From: Streptomyces sp. T12
GTDB taxonomy: Bacteria; Actinomycetota; Actinomycetes; Streptomycetales; Streptomycetaceae
Length of the DNA: 64,000 nucleotides
NCBI RefSeq assembly: GCF_028736035.1
Contig: NZ_CP117866.1
Location: 8,411,001-8,475,000, forward strand
Direction: 5' to 3'
The position numbers and the translations under genes are program-made. The stretch's first letter is position 1. Each line of letters begins with the position of its first letter. Positions 43,577-56,562 of this stretch are shown here, piece after piece. The notes below the pieces were generated by a model. The model saw nothing but the letters and a program-made list of their open reading frames with translations. It was not told the origin of the DNA and searched no databases.

Positions 43577-44379
43577 GCCGGCCCGCCCCTTTCGTCGGTG
43601 CCGGGGACCTCCGGGTCCGCGCGCAGGAAGTCCTCGACCACCCGGATCAGCTCCAGTGGGGTCTCGTCCATCGGATAGTGGCCCGCGGAGGAGAGTTCGT
43701 GCAGCTCGGCGCGGGGATACCAGGTCATCCAGGTCTGCCGCAGCAGATCGGCGGACAGGGCCGGATCGAGGGCGCCGGCCACGGCGAGCGCGGGTACCGG
43801 GGAGCCCTCGACCTGTGTGTGGAAGTCCTCTGCGGCCCAGGAGTCCAGCCAGGCGCGGAACGCCTTCTGGTCGCTGACGGCGAGCGACCGGGCGACCATG
43901 CGATCGAGCCAGGCGGCGGGGCGGCGGCCACCGGTGGTGATGTCGATGATCCCGCGCCGGTTCTCCGGCTTGTGCGCCGCGTCCGCGAACAGCTCCCACT
44001 GTTCCGGCGGCAGGGCCAGCCCCGAGGCCGGAACCGGCGAGACCCCGACCAGCCTGCGCAGCCGGTGCGGGGCCACGGTGAGGAGGCGCTGTCCCACCGC
44101 GCCGCCCATCGAGTGCCCGACCACCGAGAAGCGCTCCCAGCCGAGCCGGTCGGCCAGTTCCACCAGGTCGAGGGCCGCCTCGGCGGTCGTACACGAACCG
44201 ACGGCGTCCTTGGCGCCGCCGTAGCCCCGCAGGTCGACCAGGGCGTAGGTGAAGGCCGTGCGGTCGAGGTCCGCGAGCACGGGTGCGTAGGCGGACCGAT
44301 CGGCGAACCAGCCGTGCACGGCGAACACCTTGTGGGCACCGTCGCCGTGCAGTTCGTGCGGGAGTGTGAAGGAGGTCAT
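43573..44379 (-). CDS. Alpha/beta hydrolase
   Basis: A 268-residue alpha/beta-hydrolase-fold enzyme: oxyanion region FAVHGWFADRSAY, nucleophile elbow GHSMGG with Ser90, acid near AGALDP and the catalytic His in SSAGHYPMDE. A lid of helices lies at about 120-190. The frame is open to 44454, but the ATG at 44379 has ggag upstream and starts the first strand. It is coupled to the P450 gene by GTGA and is divergent from the ABC binding protein. A lactonase, esterase or epoxide-hydrolase-like role is possible. Confidence 0.85.
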   Translation of the reverse strand: MTSFTLPHELHGDGAHKVFAVHGWFADRSAYAPVLADLDRTAFTYALVDLRGYGGAKDAVGSCTTAEAALDLVELADRLGWERFSVVGHSMGGAVGQRLLTVAPHRLRRLVGVSPVPASGLALPPEQWELFADAAHKPENRRGIIDITTGGRRPAAWLDRMVARSLAVSDQKAFRAWLDSWAAEDFHTQVEGSPVPALAVAGALDPALSADLLRQTWMTWYPRAELHELSSAGHYPMDETPLELIRVVEDFLRADPEVPGTDERGGPA

Positions 44380-44464
44380 GCGACCAAGGTGGCGCATATC
44401 GGCGAAGACCGGCAGATTGACGTGCCGCTGTTCGCATGCTGCATGTGGTGCCATATGTGGTGAT

Positions 44465-44496
44465 CATGACAAAAACTTGATAGTCATGTCGACATG
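44465..44496. promoter_or_regulatory. Palindromic operator candidates at the start of the ABC binding-protein gene
   Basis: catgtcgacatg (44485-44496) is a perfect 12-bp palindrome that includes the ATG of the binding-protein gene. A second inverted repeat, catgac (44465-44470) with gtcatg (44483-44488), overlaps it. No Shine-Dalgarno sequence is present before the ATG. Confidence 0.5.
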
Positions 44497-45468
44497 GCGT
44501 TACGTCAATTGCGCTCGGGAACGGGGAAAGCGGCGGCCGCCGCGGTCACCTTCATGCTGGTGGCGCTCACCGCCTGCGGCGACGACGGGGACTCCTCGTC
44601 CGGGGCCGACGGGCAGCAGACCGTCACGGTGGCCGCTCTGCCACTGATCGACTGCGCCGCCCTCTACATCGCACGGGACCGCGGCCTGTTCGAGAAGGAG
44701 GGCCTCGACGTCCGCATCCAGCAGGTCCAGCAGAGCCTCCAGGCGCTGCCCGCCCTGGCCAAGGGGCAGATCGACATGGTCGCGAGCGCCAACTACGTCA
44801 CCTATCTGCAGGCTCACGAGCAGGGCACCCTCGACATCCGTATCGTCGCCGAGGCGATCAGGGCCGCGCCGCGCATGATGGAAGTCCTGGTGCCCGAGGA
44901 CTCGGACATCAAGACCGTCGCCGACCTCGAGGGCAAGAAGCTCGCCGTCAACGTCCTCAACAACGTCCAGTCGCTCACCTTCAACGAGATCCTGGAGAAA
45001 CAGGGCGTCGGCCGCCCCGTCTACCGGGCGATTCCCTTCCCGCAGATGGGGGCTGCCCTGGACAAGGGGCAGGTGGACGCCGTGCACGCGGTCGAGCCCT
45101 ACGACAGTGCCATCCAGGACGAGTTGAAGGCCAGGGTCCTCGTCGACGGCTCGTCCGCGCCCGTGGAGGCCATTCCCCTCAGCGGGTACATCAGCACGAG
45201 CAAGTACGCCGACGGGAACGGCAAGACCCTCGCTGCGTTCCAGCGGGCCATCAAAGCGGCCGTGCGGATCGCCGAAGAGGACCCGTCCGCCGTACGCGAC
45301 ACCCTGCCGACCTACACCAAGGTGACCAAGAAACAGGCCGAGTCGATCGACCTGCCCGTCTTTCCGCCCACCATGGACGCCGCGCAGCTCACCCGGCTCA
45401 CCGACCTCATGGAGAAGCAGGGGATGTTGAAGAAGCCGATCGACCCGGCGACGCTGATGGTCAAGTGA
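44494..45468 (+). CDS. NitT/TauT-type ABC transporter substrate-binding lipoprotein
   Basis: A 324-residue lipoprotein with a lipobox near residues 24-28 (ALTAC). The mature fold is of the SsuA/ThiY/NMT1 class (VTVAALPLIDCAALYIARDR, LARDRGLFEKEGLDV-like, ALPALAKGQIDMVASANYV). It should bind sulfonates, nitrate or thiamine-precursor-like ligands; the exact ligand is not readable. It is followed by two permeases and an ATPase. The ATG at 44494 lacks a clear ribosome-binding site. Confidence 0.88.
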   Translation: MALRQLRSGTGKAAAAAVTFMLVALTACGDDGDSSSGADGQQTVTVAALPLIDCAALYIARDRGLFEKEGLDVRIQQVQQSLQALPALAKGQIDMVASANYVTYLQAHEQGTLDIRIVAEAIRAAPRMMEVLVPEDSDIKTVADLEGKKLAVNVLNNVQSLTFNEILEKQGVGRPVYRAIPFPQMGAALDKGQVDAVHAVEPYDSAIQDELKARVLVDGSSAPVEAIPLSGYISTSKYADGNGKTLAAFQRAIKAAVRIAEEDPSAVRDTLPTYTKVTKKQAESIDLPVFPPTMDAAQLTRLTDLMEKQGMLKKPIDPATLMVK

Positions 45469-45477
45469 CGTGGTGAG

Positions 45478-46257
45478 GTGAAGGCCCGTCAGGAGCAGCT
45501 CGCACTGGGCGCTTTGGGTGTGCTGCTTGCCTTCGGCGCCTGCGAGGCCGTCTCCCGTGCCGGTCTCGTACGGCGCAACTATCTCCCGCCCGCCTCCGAA
45601 GTCCTCGCCCGTGCGGTGGAGTTGGCGGGGGACGCGGGCTTCCTGGAGGGCATCGCCGCCACACTGCGCGCCTGGGCGCTCGGTCTCTCCCTGGCCTGTG
45701 CCATCGCCGTTCCGGTCGGCCTGGTCCTCGGCAGTGTGCCGGTCGTCGACGCCGCCGTACGCGCGATCGTCGAGTTCCTGCGGCCGTTGCCGTCCGTCGC
45801 GCTGATTCCCCTGGTCTCCCTCCTCCTCGGTTCGGGCACCGAGACCAAGGTCGCGCTGGTGACGTACGCGTCGGTCTGGCCGATCCTCTTCAACACCATC
45901 TACGGCCTCGGCGAGACCGACCCGCTGGCCAAGGACACCCTCCGCGCCTTCGGCTTCGGCCGCCTCGCCGTCCTCCTCCGCGTCGAACTGCCGGGCACGG
46001 CCCCCTTCATCGCGGCCGGCCTCCGCATCTCGGCGGCGGTCGCCCTCATCCTGGCCGTGGCCACGGAGATCCTCTCCGGTTTCGGAGAGGGCCTCGGCAT
46101 CTTCATCGCCCAGGCGGGTCTGGCGACGGACGGCACGCGGGACGTGCTGGCGGGGGTGGTGTGGGCGGGGGTGCTGGGGTTGGTCATCAACGGGGTGCTG
46201 GTGTGGGGAGAGCGGAGGCTGTTTCCGTGGACGCCGGGGCGTCGGGGGGTTGGGTAG
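45478..46257 (+). CDS. NitT/TauT-type ABC transporter permease 1
   Basis: A 259-residue BPD permease with about six membrane helices. It shows FLRPLPSVALIPLVSLLLG and the EAA-like coupling loop DTLRAFGFGRLAVLLRVELPGTAPF of the SsuC/TauC family. The GTG at 45478 follows the binding protein by 9 bp with ggtg upstream. The next permease gene is 626 bp further on, beyond a G-rich tract that breaks an otherwise compact operon. Confidence 0.88.
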   Translation: MKARQEQLALGALGVLLAFGACEAVSRAGLVRRNYLPPASEVLARAVELAGDAGFLEGIAATLRAWALGLSLACAIAVPVGLVLGSVPVVDAAVRAIVEFLRPLPSVALIPLVSLLLGSGTETKVALVTYASVWPILFNTIYGLGETDPLAKDTLRAFGFGRLAVLLRVELPGTAPFIAAGLRISAAVALILAVATEILSGFGEGLGIFIAQAGLATDGTRDVLAGVVWAGVLGLVINGVLVWGERRLFPWTPGRRGVG

Positions 46258-46883
46258 GTGGGGGCGGGGTGTGGTGCGGTGCGGTGAGGGCGGTAGGGGG
46301 TGGGGGATTGGCGGGTCTGTGCGTGGGGGCGCGGTGGGGGATTGGCGAGCCGGTTGTGGGGGCGCGCTGGGGCGATTGGTGGGGGCCTGTGTGGGGTGTC
46401 GTGGAGGGGTGGTACGGGGGTCGGTGCTGCGGCGGGTGCGCGGTGTCGTGGTGGGGCGGTGCTGCCGGGGGTGGTGTGCCGTGGTGGGGCGGTGCCGCGG
46501 CGGGTGTTGGGGCGCTGCAGAGGGTGCGGTGCCGAAGGGGCGTTGGGTGATGTGAGCGGGGATGGGGCGGGTGAGTTCGGTGGGCGGGGCATTGTGAGGG
46601 GTGGAGTGCTTGGCGCGGGTACCGGCGCGCGGGTTGCTGCGCCGGATGGAGCGCTCGGCGCGGGCGCGCGGCGGGCGGTGGCGCGCGGGGCCCATGGCTT
46701 GGGCGCTCGGCCTTCGCTGCCGGGCGCGCTGCGGGACGCGGGCGGGTGGCCCGCACCGTCCCTGGCGGCCGCAGTGCCCGTGAGCTGTCCCGGGTCCGTG
46801 CCCGTGACGCGCCCGCCGACTCACAGGCCGATGCGTACCGAGCACTCCCGGCGCTCCCCGCATCGCGCTGCGAGGAGCGCCGA
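46258..46883 (+). other. 626-bp G-rich, strand-skewed non-coding tract inside the ABC operon
   Basis: The plus strand carries dozens of G runs (three to six G) and few C runs, unlike any neighbouring sequence. Imperfect repeats include ggtggggcggtgc within cgtggtggggcggtgc at 46447-46462 and again at 46480-46495, and ggtgggggattggcg-like units at about 46296-46350. Frames here encode only low-complexity Gly/Trp/Arg or antisense Pro/Thr/His and have no credible start. G-quadruplex formation in the mRNA or non-template strand is possible. Confidence 0.75.
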
Positions 46884-47780
46884 ATGAACCAGCCTCGCAC
46901 CACCACATCCGAATCCGCCGGACCACCCCACCGACGGCCGACCGCCGTACGCCCTTCCCTGCTCCCGCCCGGCGTAAGCCGCACCCTCGCCCCCGCCCCC
47001 GTACGTCACGCCCTGCTCCGCTGGCTCGTTCTCGCTCTCGCGGTGGCCGTCTGGCAGTTGGTCGCCCGGGCCCACGGCAGTGTCTACTTCCCGCCGCCCG
47101 CCGAGATCGCCCGGCACGCGCGCGGCCTCTGGTTCTCCGGTCCCGCCCGGCACGTCTTCCTCACCGAGAACGCCGTGGCCGACATCCTGCCGAGCCTCGG
47201 CCGGATGGCCGCCGGGTTCGGGATCGCCGCCGTCGCCGGGATCGCACTCGGCATCGCGGTCGGCCGCTCGCGGCGCGTGTACGCCCTGTGCAACCCCGTC
47301 CTGCAGTTCGCGCGTGCCGTCCCGCCGCCCGCCCTGGTCCCCGTCTTCGTCGTGATCCTGGACTTCGGTACGCCGATGCAGATCGCGTCGATCGCCTTCA
47401 GCGCCGTCTGGCCGGTGCTGATCAACACGGCCGAGGGTGCCCGCGACACCGACCCACTGCGCATCGAGGTCGCCGCCGTCCTGCGCCTCGCCCCGACCGA
47501 ACGGCTCCGCTTCCTGATCCTGCCCTCCGCACTGCCCCGCATCTTCGCCGGCCTGCGCCTGAGCCTCTCCCTCTCGCTCATCCTCATGGTGTTCTCGGAA
47601 CTGCTGCCGGGCACCGCCAACGGCATCGGCTTCACGCTCACCGACGCCCAGTCCCGCTCCGACCTGCTCACCGTCTGGGCGGCGCTGGCCCTGCTCGGCG
47701 CCCTCGGCTACCTGCTCAACACCGGTCTGCTGGCGGTCGAGAAGCGGCTCGTCGGCAAGGGGAGGACGACGACCGCATGA
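46884..47780 (+). CDS. NitT/TauT-type ABC transporter permease 2
   Basis: A 298-residue BPD permease with an unusually long N-terminal cytoplasmic tail (about 45 residues, Pro/Arg/Thr-rich) before six helices. Coupling loop: EVAAVLRLAPTERLRFLILP; ARAVPPPALVPVFVVILDFG matches the SsuC class. The ATG at 46884 has aggag at 46873-46877; the frame extends further upstream into the G-rich tract without a better start. The next gene follows after 37 bp. Confidence 0.88.
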   Translation: MNQPRTTTSESAGPPHRRPTAVRPSLLPPGVSRTLAPAPVRHALLRWLVLALAVAVWQLVARAHGSVYFPPPAEIARHARGLWFSGPARHVFLTENAVADILPSLGRMAAGFGIAAVAGIALGIAVGRSRRVYALCNPVLQFARAVPPPALVPVFVVILDFGTPMQIASIAFSAVWPVLINTAEGARDTDPLRIEVAAVLRLAPTERLRFLILPSALPRIFAGLRLSLSLSLILMVFSELLPGTANGIGFTLTDAQSRSDLLTVWAALALLGALGYLLNTGLLAVEKRLVGKGRTTTA

Positions 47781-47817
47781 CCCGTACGCCCGCCATCACC
47801 TTCGCCCAGGGACACCC

Positions 47818-48567
47818 ATGCTCCGCCTAGACGCGGTCGGCCGGCACTACGGCGACCACCAGGTCCTGCACGACATCACCCTCACCGTGCCGGACGGCCA
47901 ACTCCTGTGCGTCGTGGGCCCGTCCGGCTGCGGCAAGTCCACGCTCCTGCGCACCATCGCGGGACTGTTACCGGCATACGACGGCACGATCACCCTGGAC
48001 GGCACACCCGTGCGTGGCGTCCCCGACAACCTGGCGGTCGTCTTCCAGGACTACGCCCGCTCCCTGTACCCCTGGCTCACGGTCCGCGAGAACGTGGCGC
48101 TCCCGCTGCGCCGCCGAGGCCTGCCGAGAGCGGCACGCCGGGCCGAGGCCGACCGCATCCTGGCCCGGGTCGGCCTCACCGACACGGCCCGCCGCCACCC
48201 CTGGCAGCTCTCGGGCGGCATGCAGCAACGCGTGGCGATCGCCCGCGCCCTGGTCTGCCGACCCTCCCTGCTCCTCATGGACGAACCCTTCGGCTCCCTG
48301 GACGCCCAGACCCGCGAGGACCTGGAGGACCTCCTGCTGGAGGTCCACCGCACGGACGGCGCGACGATCGTCTTCGTCACCCACGACATCGACGAGAGCG
48401 TGTACCTGGGCGACCGCGTCGTCGTCCTCTCCCCAGGGCCCGGCGCCAAGGTCGTCCAGGACCTGCCGGTCGAACTCCCCGGCACCCGGGACCAGATCAC
48501 GACCCGGGGCCTGGCGGAGTTCGTCGCCCTGAGGGCGGAGGTCGGGCGGGCGGTACGCAACAGGTAA
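47818..48567 (+). CDS. NitT/TauT-type ABC transporter ATP-binding protein
   Basis: A 249-residue ATPase of the SsuB/TauB class: Walker A GPSGCGKST (about 39-47), Q loop VVFQDYARSLYPWLTV, signature LSGGMQQRVAIARAL, Walker B LLLMDEPFGSLDAQTRED and switch His FVTHDIDES. It completes the four-gene import system that begins at 44494. It converges with the phosphatase gene. Confidence 0.92.
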   Translation: MLRLDAVGRHYGDHQVLHDITLTVPDGQLLCVVGPSGCGKSTLLRTIAGLLPAYDGTITLDGTPVRGVPDNLAVVFQDYARSLYPWLTVRENVALPLRRRGLPRAARRAEADRILARVGLTDTARRHPWQLSGGMQQRVAIARALVCRPSLLLMDEPFGSLDAQTREDLEDLLLEVHRTDGATIVFVTHDIDESVYLGDRVVVLSPGPGAKVVQDLPVELPGTRDQITTRGLAEFVALRAEVGRAVRNR

Positions 48568-48598
48568 CGCGCCCGCAGCGGCTCCCCCCCCCGGCCGG

Positions 48599-49840
48599 TC
48601 AGCCCAGGCGCACGTCCTGCCACACCAGCCGGTGATCGGACGTCGGCACCGTCGTGCCGTTGCCCACCAGCCGGTACAGCGGGTCGTCGGACGTCGGCCA
48701 GAACACGCCGTTGGCGCCCGGTATCAGGCCCTTGGACGGCAGGACGTAGTCGACGCGCAGGTTCCCGGGGGCGGTGTCGCCGAAGTCGGAGGTGTCGTAC
48801 GCGGGGTCGCCGGTGTGCGAGGCGTTGGCGCCGCCCTGGAGCTTCGCGGCTTCCACGGCGCCCGCGCTGGCCGGGGGAGTGGCCGGCAGGTTCACCGCCG
48901 GGTGGTCGAGCAGCTGCCGTATGGCGTGGTCGTAGCTGTCGCCGTCGTACGGATCGGCGTTGTTGTCGCCCGCGATCACGAACCGCGCCCCGGGCCGCAG
49001 CCCGCCGCGCACGCCCTTGTCGTCGTAGAGGTAGGAGCTGCGCCTGCGTCCGCCGATGTAGTCGGCCCACAGCCGGATCTCGTCGTGGTTGCGGCGGCCG
49101 TTGCGGTCCTCGGTGCCGTCGAAGGTGGGCGGGGTCGGGTGGGAGACCAGGAAGTGCACGGTGGAGTGTCCGATGCACACCGGCACGTCCCAGTGGCTCT
49201 TCGACGACAGCCGCAGGATCGCGCGGGCCTCGTCGCTGTAGTAGCCCGGGGGCATGATGTGGCCCGGCATGTCCTTCCACAGGAAGCGCTGGAAGGTCCG
49301 CACCGCGCGCGTGTCGATCGGGTACTTCGACAGGACGACCATGCCGTACTGCCCGGGGAACCAGCCGTAGCCGTACGCGTCCTGCCCGTACGCGTCCGAA
49401 CCGGGCGTCGTGACCGCGCCGTTCTTGCCGTCGAGGTCCACACCCGTGGCGACGCCCGTGTTCACCGGGCCGGTGTAGTGGTACGGGAAGCGGATCGGCT
49501 TCGCTCCGTTGTGGCCGACGGAGAGGTAGTTGCGCACGAACAGGCGGACCGCCTCGCCCTGGTCGTCGTGGTCGAACTCGTTGATCAGCAGGATGTCCGG
49601 GTCGACCCGCTGGATGGTCTCGGCGGCGTTGCGCGCCTGGGCGTTGTCCGGCGTGGACAGGTCGGTGATCAGCGCGCCCTGGGTGGAGCGGTTCAGTGAG
49701 GCGTTGAACGTGGCGAACCGTACGGACCGGCGGCCGTGCCGCTCGGCTGCCGAGGCCGGGAACGCCGCGGTCGTGGCCAGTGCCGCCCCGGCGAGGGAGA
49801 CGAGCGCCGTGCGGCGGGAGAGAGATCCGGTGTGGTTCAT
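48599..49840 (-). CDS. Secreted endonuclease/exonuclease/phosphatase (EEP) family protein
   Basis: About 413 residues from the ATG at 49840. A Tat signal (SRRTALVSLAGAAL) precedes an EEP domain. Metal and catalytic motifs: RFATFNASLN at the N-terminus, ILLINEFDHDD (metal Glu), VIAGDNNADPYDGDSYD and a C-terminal SDHRLVWQDVRL (catalytic His). Members include secreted nucleases, phosphodiesterases and sphingomyelinase-like enzymes; the substrate is unknown. The gene stands alone; its start is divergent from geosmin synthase. Confidence 0.87.
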   Translation of the reverse strand: MNHTGSLSRRTALVSLAGAALATTAAFPASAAERHGRRSVRFATFNASLNRSTQGALITDLSTPDNAQARNAAETIQRVDPDILLINEFDHDDQGEAVRLFVRNYLSVGHNGAKPIRFPYHYTGPVNTGVATGVDLDGKNGAVTTPGSDAYGQDAYGYGWFPGQYGMVVLSKYPIDTRAVRTFQRFLWKDMPGHIMPPGYYSDEARAILRLSSKSHWDVPVCIGHSTVHFLVSHPTPPTFDGTEDRNGRRNHDEIRLWADYIGGRRRSSYLYDDKGVRGGLRPGARFVIAGDNNADPYDGDSYDHAIRQLLDHPAVNLPATPPASAGAVEAAKLQGGANASHTGDPAYDTSDFGDTAPGNLRVDYVLPSKGLIPGANGVFWPTSDDPLYRLVGNGTTVPTSDHRLVWQDVRLG

Positions 49841-50012
49841 CGAGGCTCCGGAGAGGGAGGGGGGACACAGGGGGACACATGAGGCTCGAAAAGTCTGCGC
49901 GCGTAGAGGTGAACGCCACAAGGCCCGGCGAGAACTCCCGGATTCACCCGCGATTCACGCGATGGTGTGATCATGTCCCTCGCGGCGGATGCCTGTTGGG
50001 GTCCGGGGGTAG

Positions 50013-53703
<3,691 letters not shown>

Positions 53704-53867
53704 GTCACAGAACGTAACAGCCCCCACTGACAACGGACTTCTGGCCACCGGATGCGGTTTTCGAAACTTTTCGCGCGGAACGGGATATTCCGGGAACCTC
53801 GACGGTGCCCCGCGAGTCTTGTGGGGTGAGGGGAACAGACAACGAGAACACACGGGGGTGTTCGACC

Positions 53868-55766
53868 TTGACCGACATCATCGAGAGGTTCACGGACAGC
53901 GACACGGGGACCGAGCGGGAGACCGACCCGGGGAAGCGGCCGCTCGGTACCGGCGAGCTCGCGCCGTACGTGGCCCCGCTGCCCGTCCCTCCTGTCCTGC
54001 GGCCGTCGTCCGAGGACGTCTTACAGGAGACCGAGATCGCCCTGCGCCCGACCTGGGTGCGCCTGCACCCGCAGCTGCCGCCGACCCTGATGTGGGGGTA
54101 CGACGGTCAGGTGCCGGGCCCGACGATCGAAGTGCGACGCGGACAGCGCGTCCGCATCGCCTGGACCAACCGCATTCCCAAGGACAGCGAGTACCCCGTC
54201 ACCTCCGTCGAGGTGCCGCTGCGTAGGGACGGCCGCCCGCAGGCCACCACCGAGCCCGGCCGCGAGGGCGTCGAGCCCAACAAGGACGTCGCGGCCCTGC
54301 CCGCCTGGTCGGTGACCCATCTGCACGGCGCCCAGACAGGCGGCGGCAACGACGGCTGGGCGGACAACGCCGTCGGCTTCGGCGACGCCCAGCTGTCCGA
54401 GTATCCGAACGACCACCAGGCGGTGCAGTGGTGGTACCACGACCACGCCATGAACATCACACGGTGGAACGTGATGACGGGGCTGTACGGCACCTACCTC
54501 GTCCGTGACGACGAGGAGGACGCCCTCCATCTCCCCTGCGGGGAGCGCGAGATCCCGCTGCTGCTGGCCGACCGCAACCTCGACACCGACGAGGACGGCC
54601 GTCTCAACGGCCGGCTGCTGCACAAGACGGTGATCGTCCAGGAGAAGAACCCGGAGACGGGCAAGCCGGTCTCCATCCCGTTCAGCGGCCCGTACACCAC
54701 GGTGAACGGCCGCATCTGGCCGTACGCCGAGGTGGACGACGCCTGGTACCGCTTCCGGCTGGTCAACGCGTCCAACGCCCGCATCTACGACCTCGTCCTC
54801 GTCGACGAGGACGACAACCCGGTCCCGGGCATCGTCCACCAGATCGGCAGCGACGGCGGACTGCTGCCGCGCCCGGTCCCGATCGACTTCGACGGTGCCC
54901 TGCCCACCCTGACCGCGGCGCCGGCCGAGCGCTTCGACCTGCTCGTCGACTTCCGCTCGCTCGCGGGCAGGAAGCTCCGCCTGGTCAACAAGGGCCGCAA
55001 CCAGCCGCCGGGCGTGCCCGACCCGGCGGGCGACGTGCGCTACCCGGCGGTCATGGAGTTCCGGGTCCGGGAGAGCTGCGAGACGGACACCTTCGAACTG
55101 CCCGAGGTGCTCTCCGGCTCCTTCCGCCGGCTCACGCACGACATTGAGCACGGCCACCGGCTGATCGTGCTCACCCCGCCCGCCACCAAGGGGGCCGGCG
55201 GCCACCCGGAGATCTGGGAGATGACGGAGGTCGAGAACCCGGGCGGCATCCAGGTCCCCACCGACGGCGTCATCCAGGTCACCGGCCCGGACGGGAAGAC
55301 CAAGACCTACCGGCGCACGGCCCGGACGTTCAACGACGGCCTCGGCTTCACCATCGCCGAGGGCAGCCACGAGCAGTGGAGCTTCCTCAACCTCGCACCG
55401 ATCGTGCACCCCATGCACATCCATCTGGCCGACTTCCAGCTGCTGGGCCGGGACGCCTACGACGTCTCGGGCTTCGACCCGGCAGTGGGCGGAACCCGCA
55501 GCCCGATCCGGCACGACGCCGGCACACCGATCCCGCTGGCGCCCAACGAACTCGGCCACAAGGACGTCTTCCGGGTGCCGGGGAACCAGATGCTGCGCGT
55601 CATGGGCAGGTTCGACGGGGCGTACGGCCGGTTCATGTACCACTGCCACCTCCTCGAACACGAGGACATGGGCATGATGCGCCCCTTCGTCGTCATGCCC
55701 CCGGAGGCACTGAAGTTCGACCACGGCGGCGGGCACGGCGGCCACGGGCAGGGACACACAGGCTGA
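53868..55766 (+). CDS. Multicopper oxidase, phenoxazinone-synthase/CotA-like
   Basis: About 632 residues from TTG at 53868. A GTG at 53805 is an alternative; the shorter form begins [11 protein letters not shown] like phenoxazinone synthase, and its length fits. Cupredoxin copper motifs: HLHG (about 167), [17 protein letters not shown] and [13 protein letters not shown] near the C-terminus. There is no signal peptide, so the enzyme is probably cytoplasmic, as PhsA is. A His/Gly-rich C-terminal tail ends the protein. It could oxidise aminophenols or phenolics. Confidence 0.9.
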   Translation: MTDIIERFTDSDTGTERETDPGKRPLGTGELAPYVAPLPVPPVLRPSSEDVLQETEIALRPTWVRLHPQLPPTLMWGYDGQVPGPTIEVRRGQRVRIAWTNRIPKDSEYPVTSVEVPLRRDGRPQATTEPGREGVEPNKDVAALPAWSVTHLHGAQTGGGNDGWADNAVGFGDAQLSEYPNDHQAVQWWYHDHAMNITRWNVMTGLYGTYLVRDDEEDALHLPCGEREIPLLLADRNLDTDEDGRLNGRLLHKTVIVQEKNPETGKPVSIPFSGPYTTVNGRIWPYAEVDDAWYRFRLVNASNARIYDLVLVDEDDNPVPGIVHQIGSDGGLLPRPVPIDFDGALPTLTAAPAERFDLLVDFRSLAGRKLRLVNKGRNQPPGVPDPAGDVRYPAVMEFRVRESCETDTFELPEVLSGSFRRLTHDIEHGHRLIVLTPPATKGAGGHPEIWEMTEVENPGGIQVPTDGVIQVTGPDGKTKTYRRTARTFNDGLGFTIAEGSHEQWSFLNLAPIVHPMHIHLADFQLLGRDAYDVSGFDPAVGGTRSPIRHDAGTPIPLAPNELGHKDVFRVPGNQMLRVMGRFDGAYGRFMYHCHLLEHEDMGMMRPFVVMPPEALKFDHGGGHGGHGQGHTG

Positions 55767-55778
55767 CGCACACGACCG

Positions 55779-55823
55779 CGGCTCGTATCCGCACCCGGAC
55801 GATCGGGGTGCGGGTGCGAGCCG
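55779..55823. terminator. Terminator hairpin after the multicopper oxidase
   Basis: The 18-bp arms 55779-55796 and 55806-55823 pair with two G-U wobbles and a 9-nt loop, 13 bp after the stop. Confidence 0.8.
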
Positions 55824-55884
55824 TTGCCACGGTCGGTGGCCACCGGGTGACCGGCACGGCGTGACGCCTATGGCTTCCCGTTCT

Positions 55885-55897
55885 TGACCACTGGTCA
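55885..55897. promoter_or_regulatory. Perfect palindrome tgacca-c-tggtca upstream of the PDZ gene
   Basis: A 13-bp inverted repeat lies about 66 bp before the ATG at 55963. Eleven of its bases (accactggtca) recur at 56595-56605, ahead of the LysE gene, so the two sites may share a regulator. Confidence 0.45.
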
Positions 55898-55962
55898 GTC
55901 TCACTCGATCGTGGCTCGTTGTGCGCCGGTGTGCAGGGTAGTCACCAGCCGGAGGCGATCCG

Positions 55963-56562
55963 ATGGAACAGACTGCGTTGCGACCCAAGCCCATGCCAGG
56001 TCAGGGGGCCGGTGACGGTGCCAAGTCCGACCCCGGCGCACGGCGCCCGTACGCCGCGCCCCGCCGATGCGGCCGACGGCTCACGACCCTCCTGGTCGCC
56101 TTGATCGTCGGGACGGTCCTGGTCCTGTCCGGGGTCGGACTCGGCACGGTGGGGGCCACGGTGATCGGCATGAGCAAGCTCGCCGAGCTGCAGCGGCAGG
56201 CGGGGCAGGGCGCCCCGGGAAGCCCGGTCCCCTCGGCAGACCCCGGTGCCTCGGCCCCGTCGACCCCGACACCGACCTCGTCGCAGGCTCCCGCCGCCGT
56301 CGCGACCCTCGGCGTGGAGGCCGTGGACGCCGAGAAGGTGGGTGCCTTGATCGTCGGCGTCCATGTGCCCGGCCCGGGATACGCGGCCGGCCTGATCCGG
56401 GGCGACCTGGTCCTCGCGTTCGACCGGACCCGCGTCGACTCGGCCGCCGACCTCGCGCGAGCCGTCGCCGAAGCCCGCCCGGGCAGCGAGGTCACCCTGA
56501 CGGTGCGCCACCGCAGCGGCGGCTACCAGCAGCTGACGGTGGTCCCGGGCGTCGTCACCTGA
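55963..56562 (+). CDS. Membrane-anchored PDZ-domain protein
   Basis: A 199-residue protein: basic cytoplasmic N-terminus, one membrane helix (about 40-68), a Pro/Ser/Thr linker, and a PDZ domain (about 112-199) with VPGPGYAAGLIRGDLVLAFD and LARAVAEARPGSEVTLTV. There is no protease domain, so it may be an adaptor for an envelope protease or other partner. Ribosome-binding site ggaggcg precedes the ATG. Confidence 0.82.
   Translation: MEQTALRPKPMPGQGAGDGAKSDPGARRPYAAPRRCGRRLTTLLVALIVGTVLVLSGVGLGTVGATVIGMSKLAELQRQAGQGAPGSPVPSADPGASAPSTPTPTSSQAPAAVATLGVEAVDAEKVGALIVGVHVPGPGYAAGLIRGDLVLAFDRTRVDSAADLARAVAEARPGSEVTLTVRHRSGGYQQLTVVPGVVT

Noticed and set aside
44500..46926. Long minus-strand open frame (over 800 codons) across the ABC genes
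   Set aside because: It is antisense to three real genes and the G-rich tract; its composition (Pro/Thr/His/Arg) is what the complement of G-rich sequence gives, and no domain is recognisable.
54021..55994. Minus-strand frame opposite the multicopper oxidase
   Set aside because: Shadow frame; the plus strand has intact copper motifs across the whole stretch.
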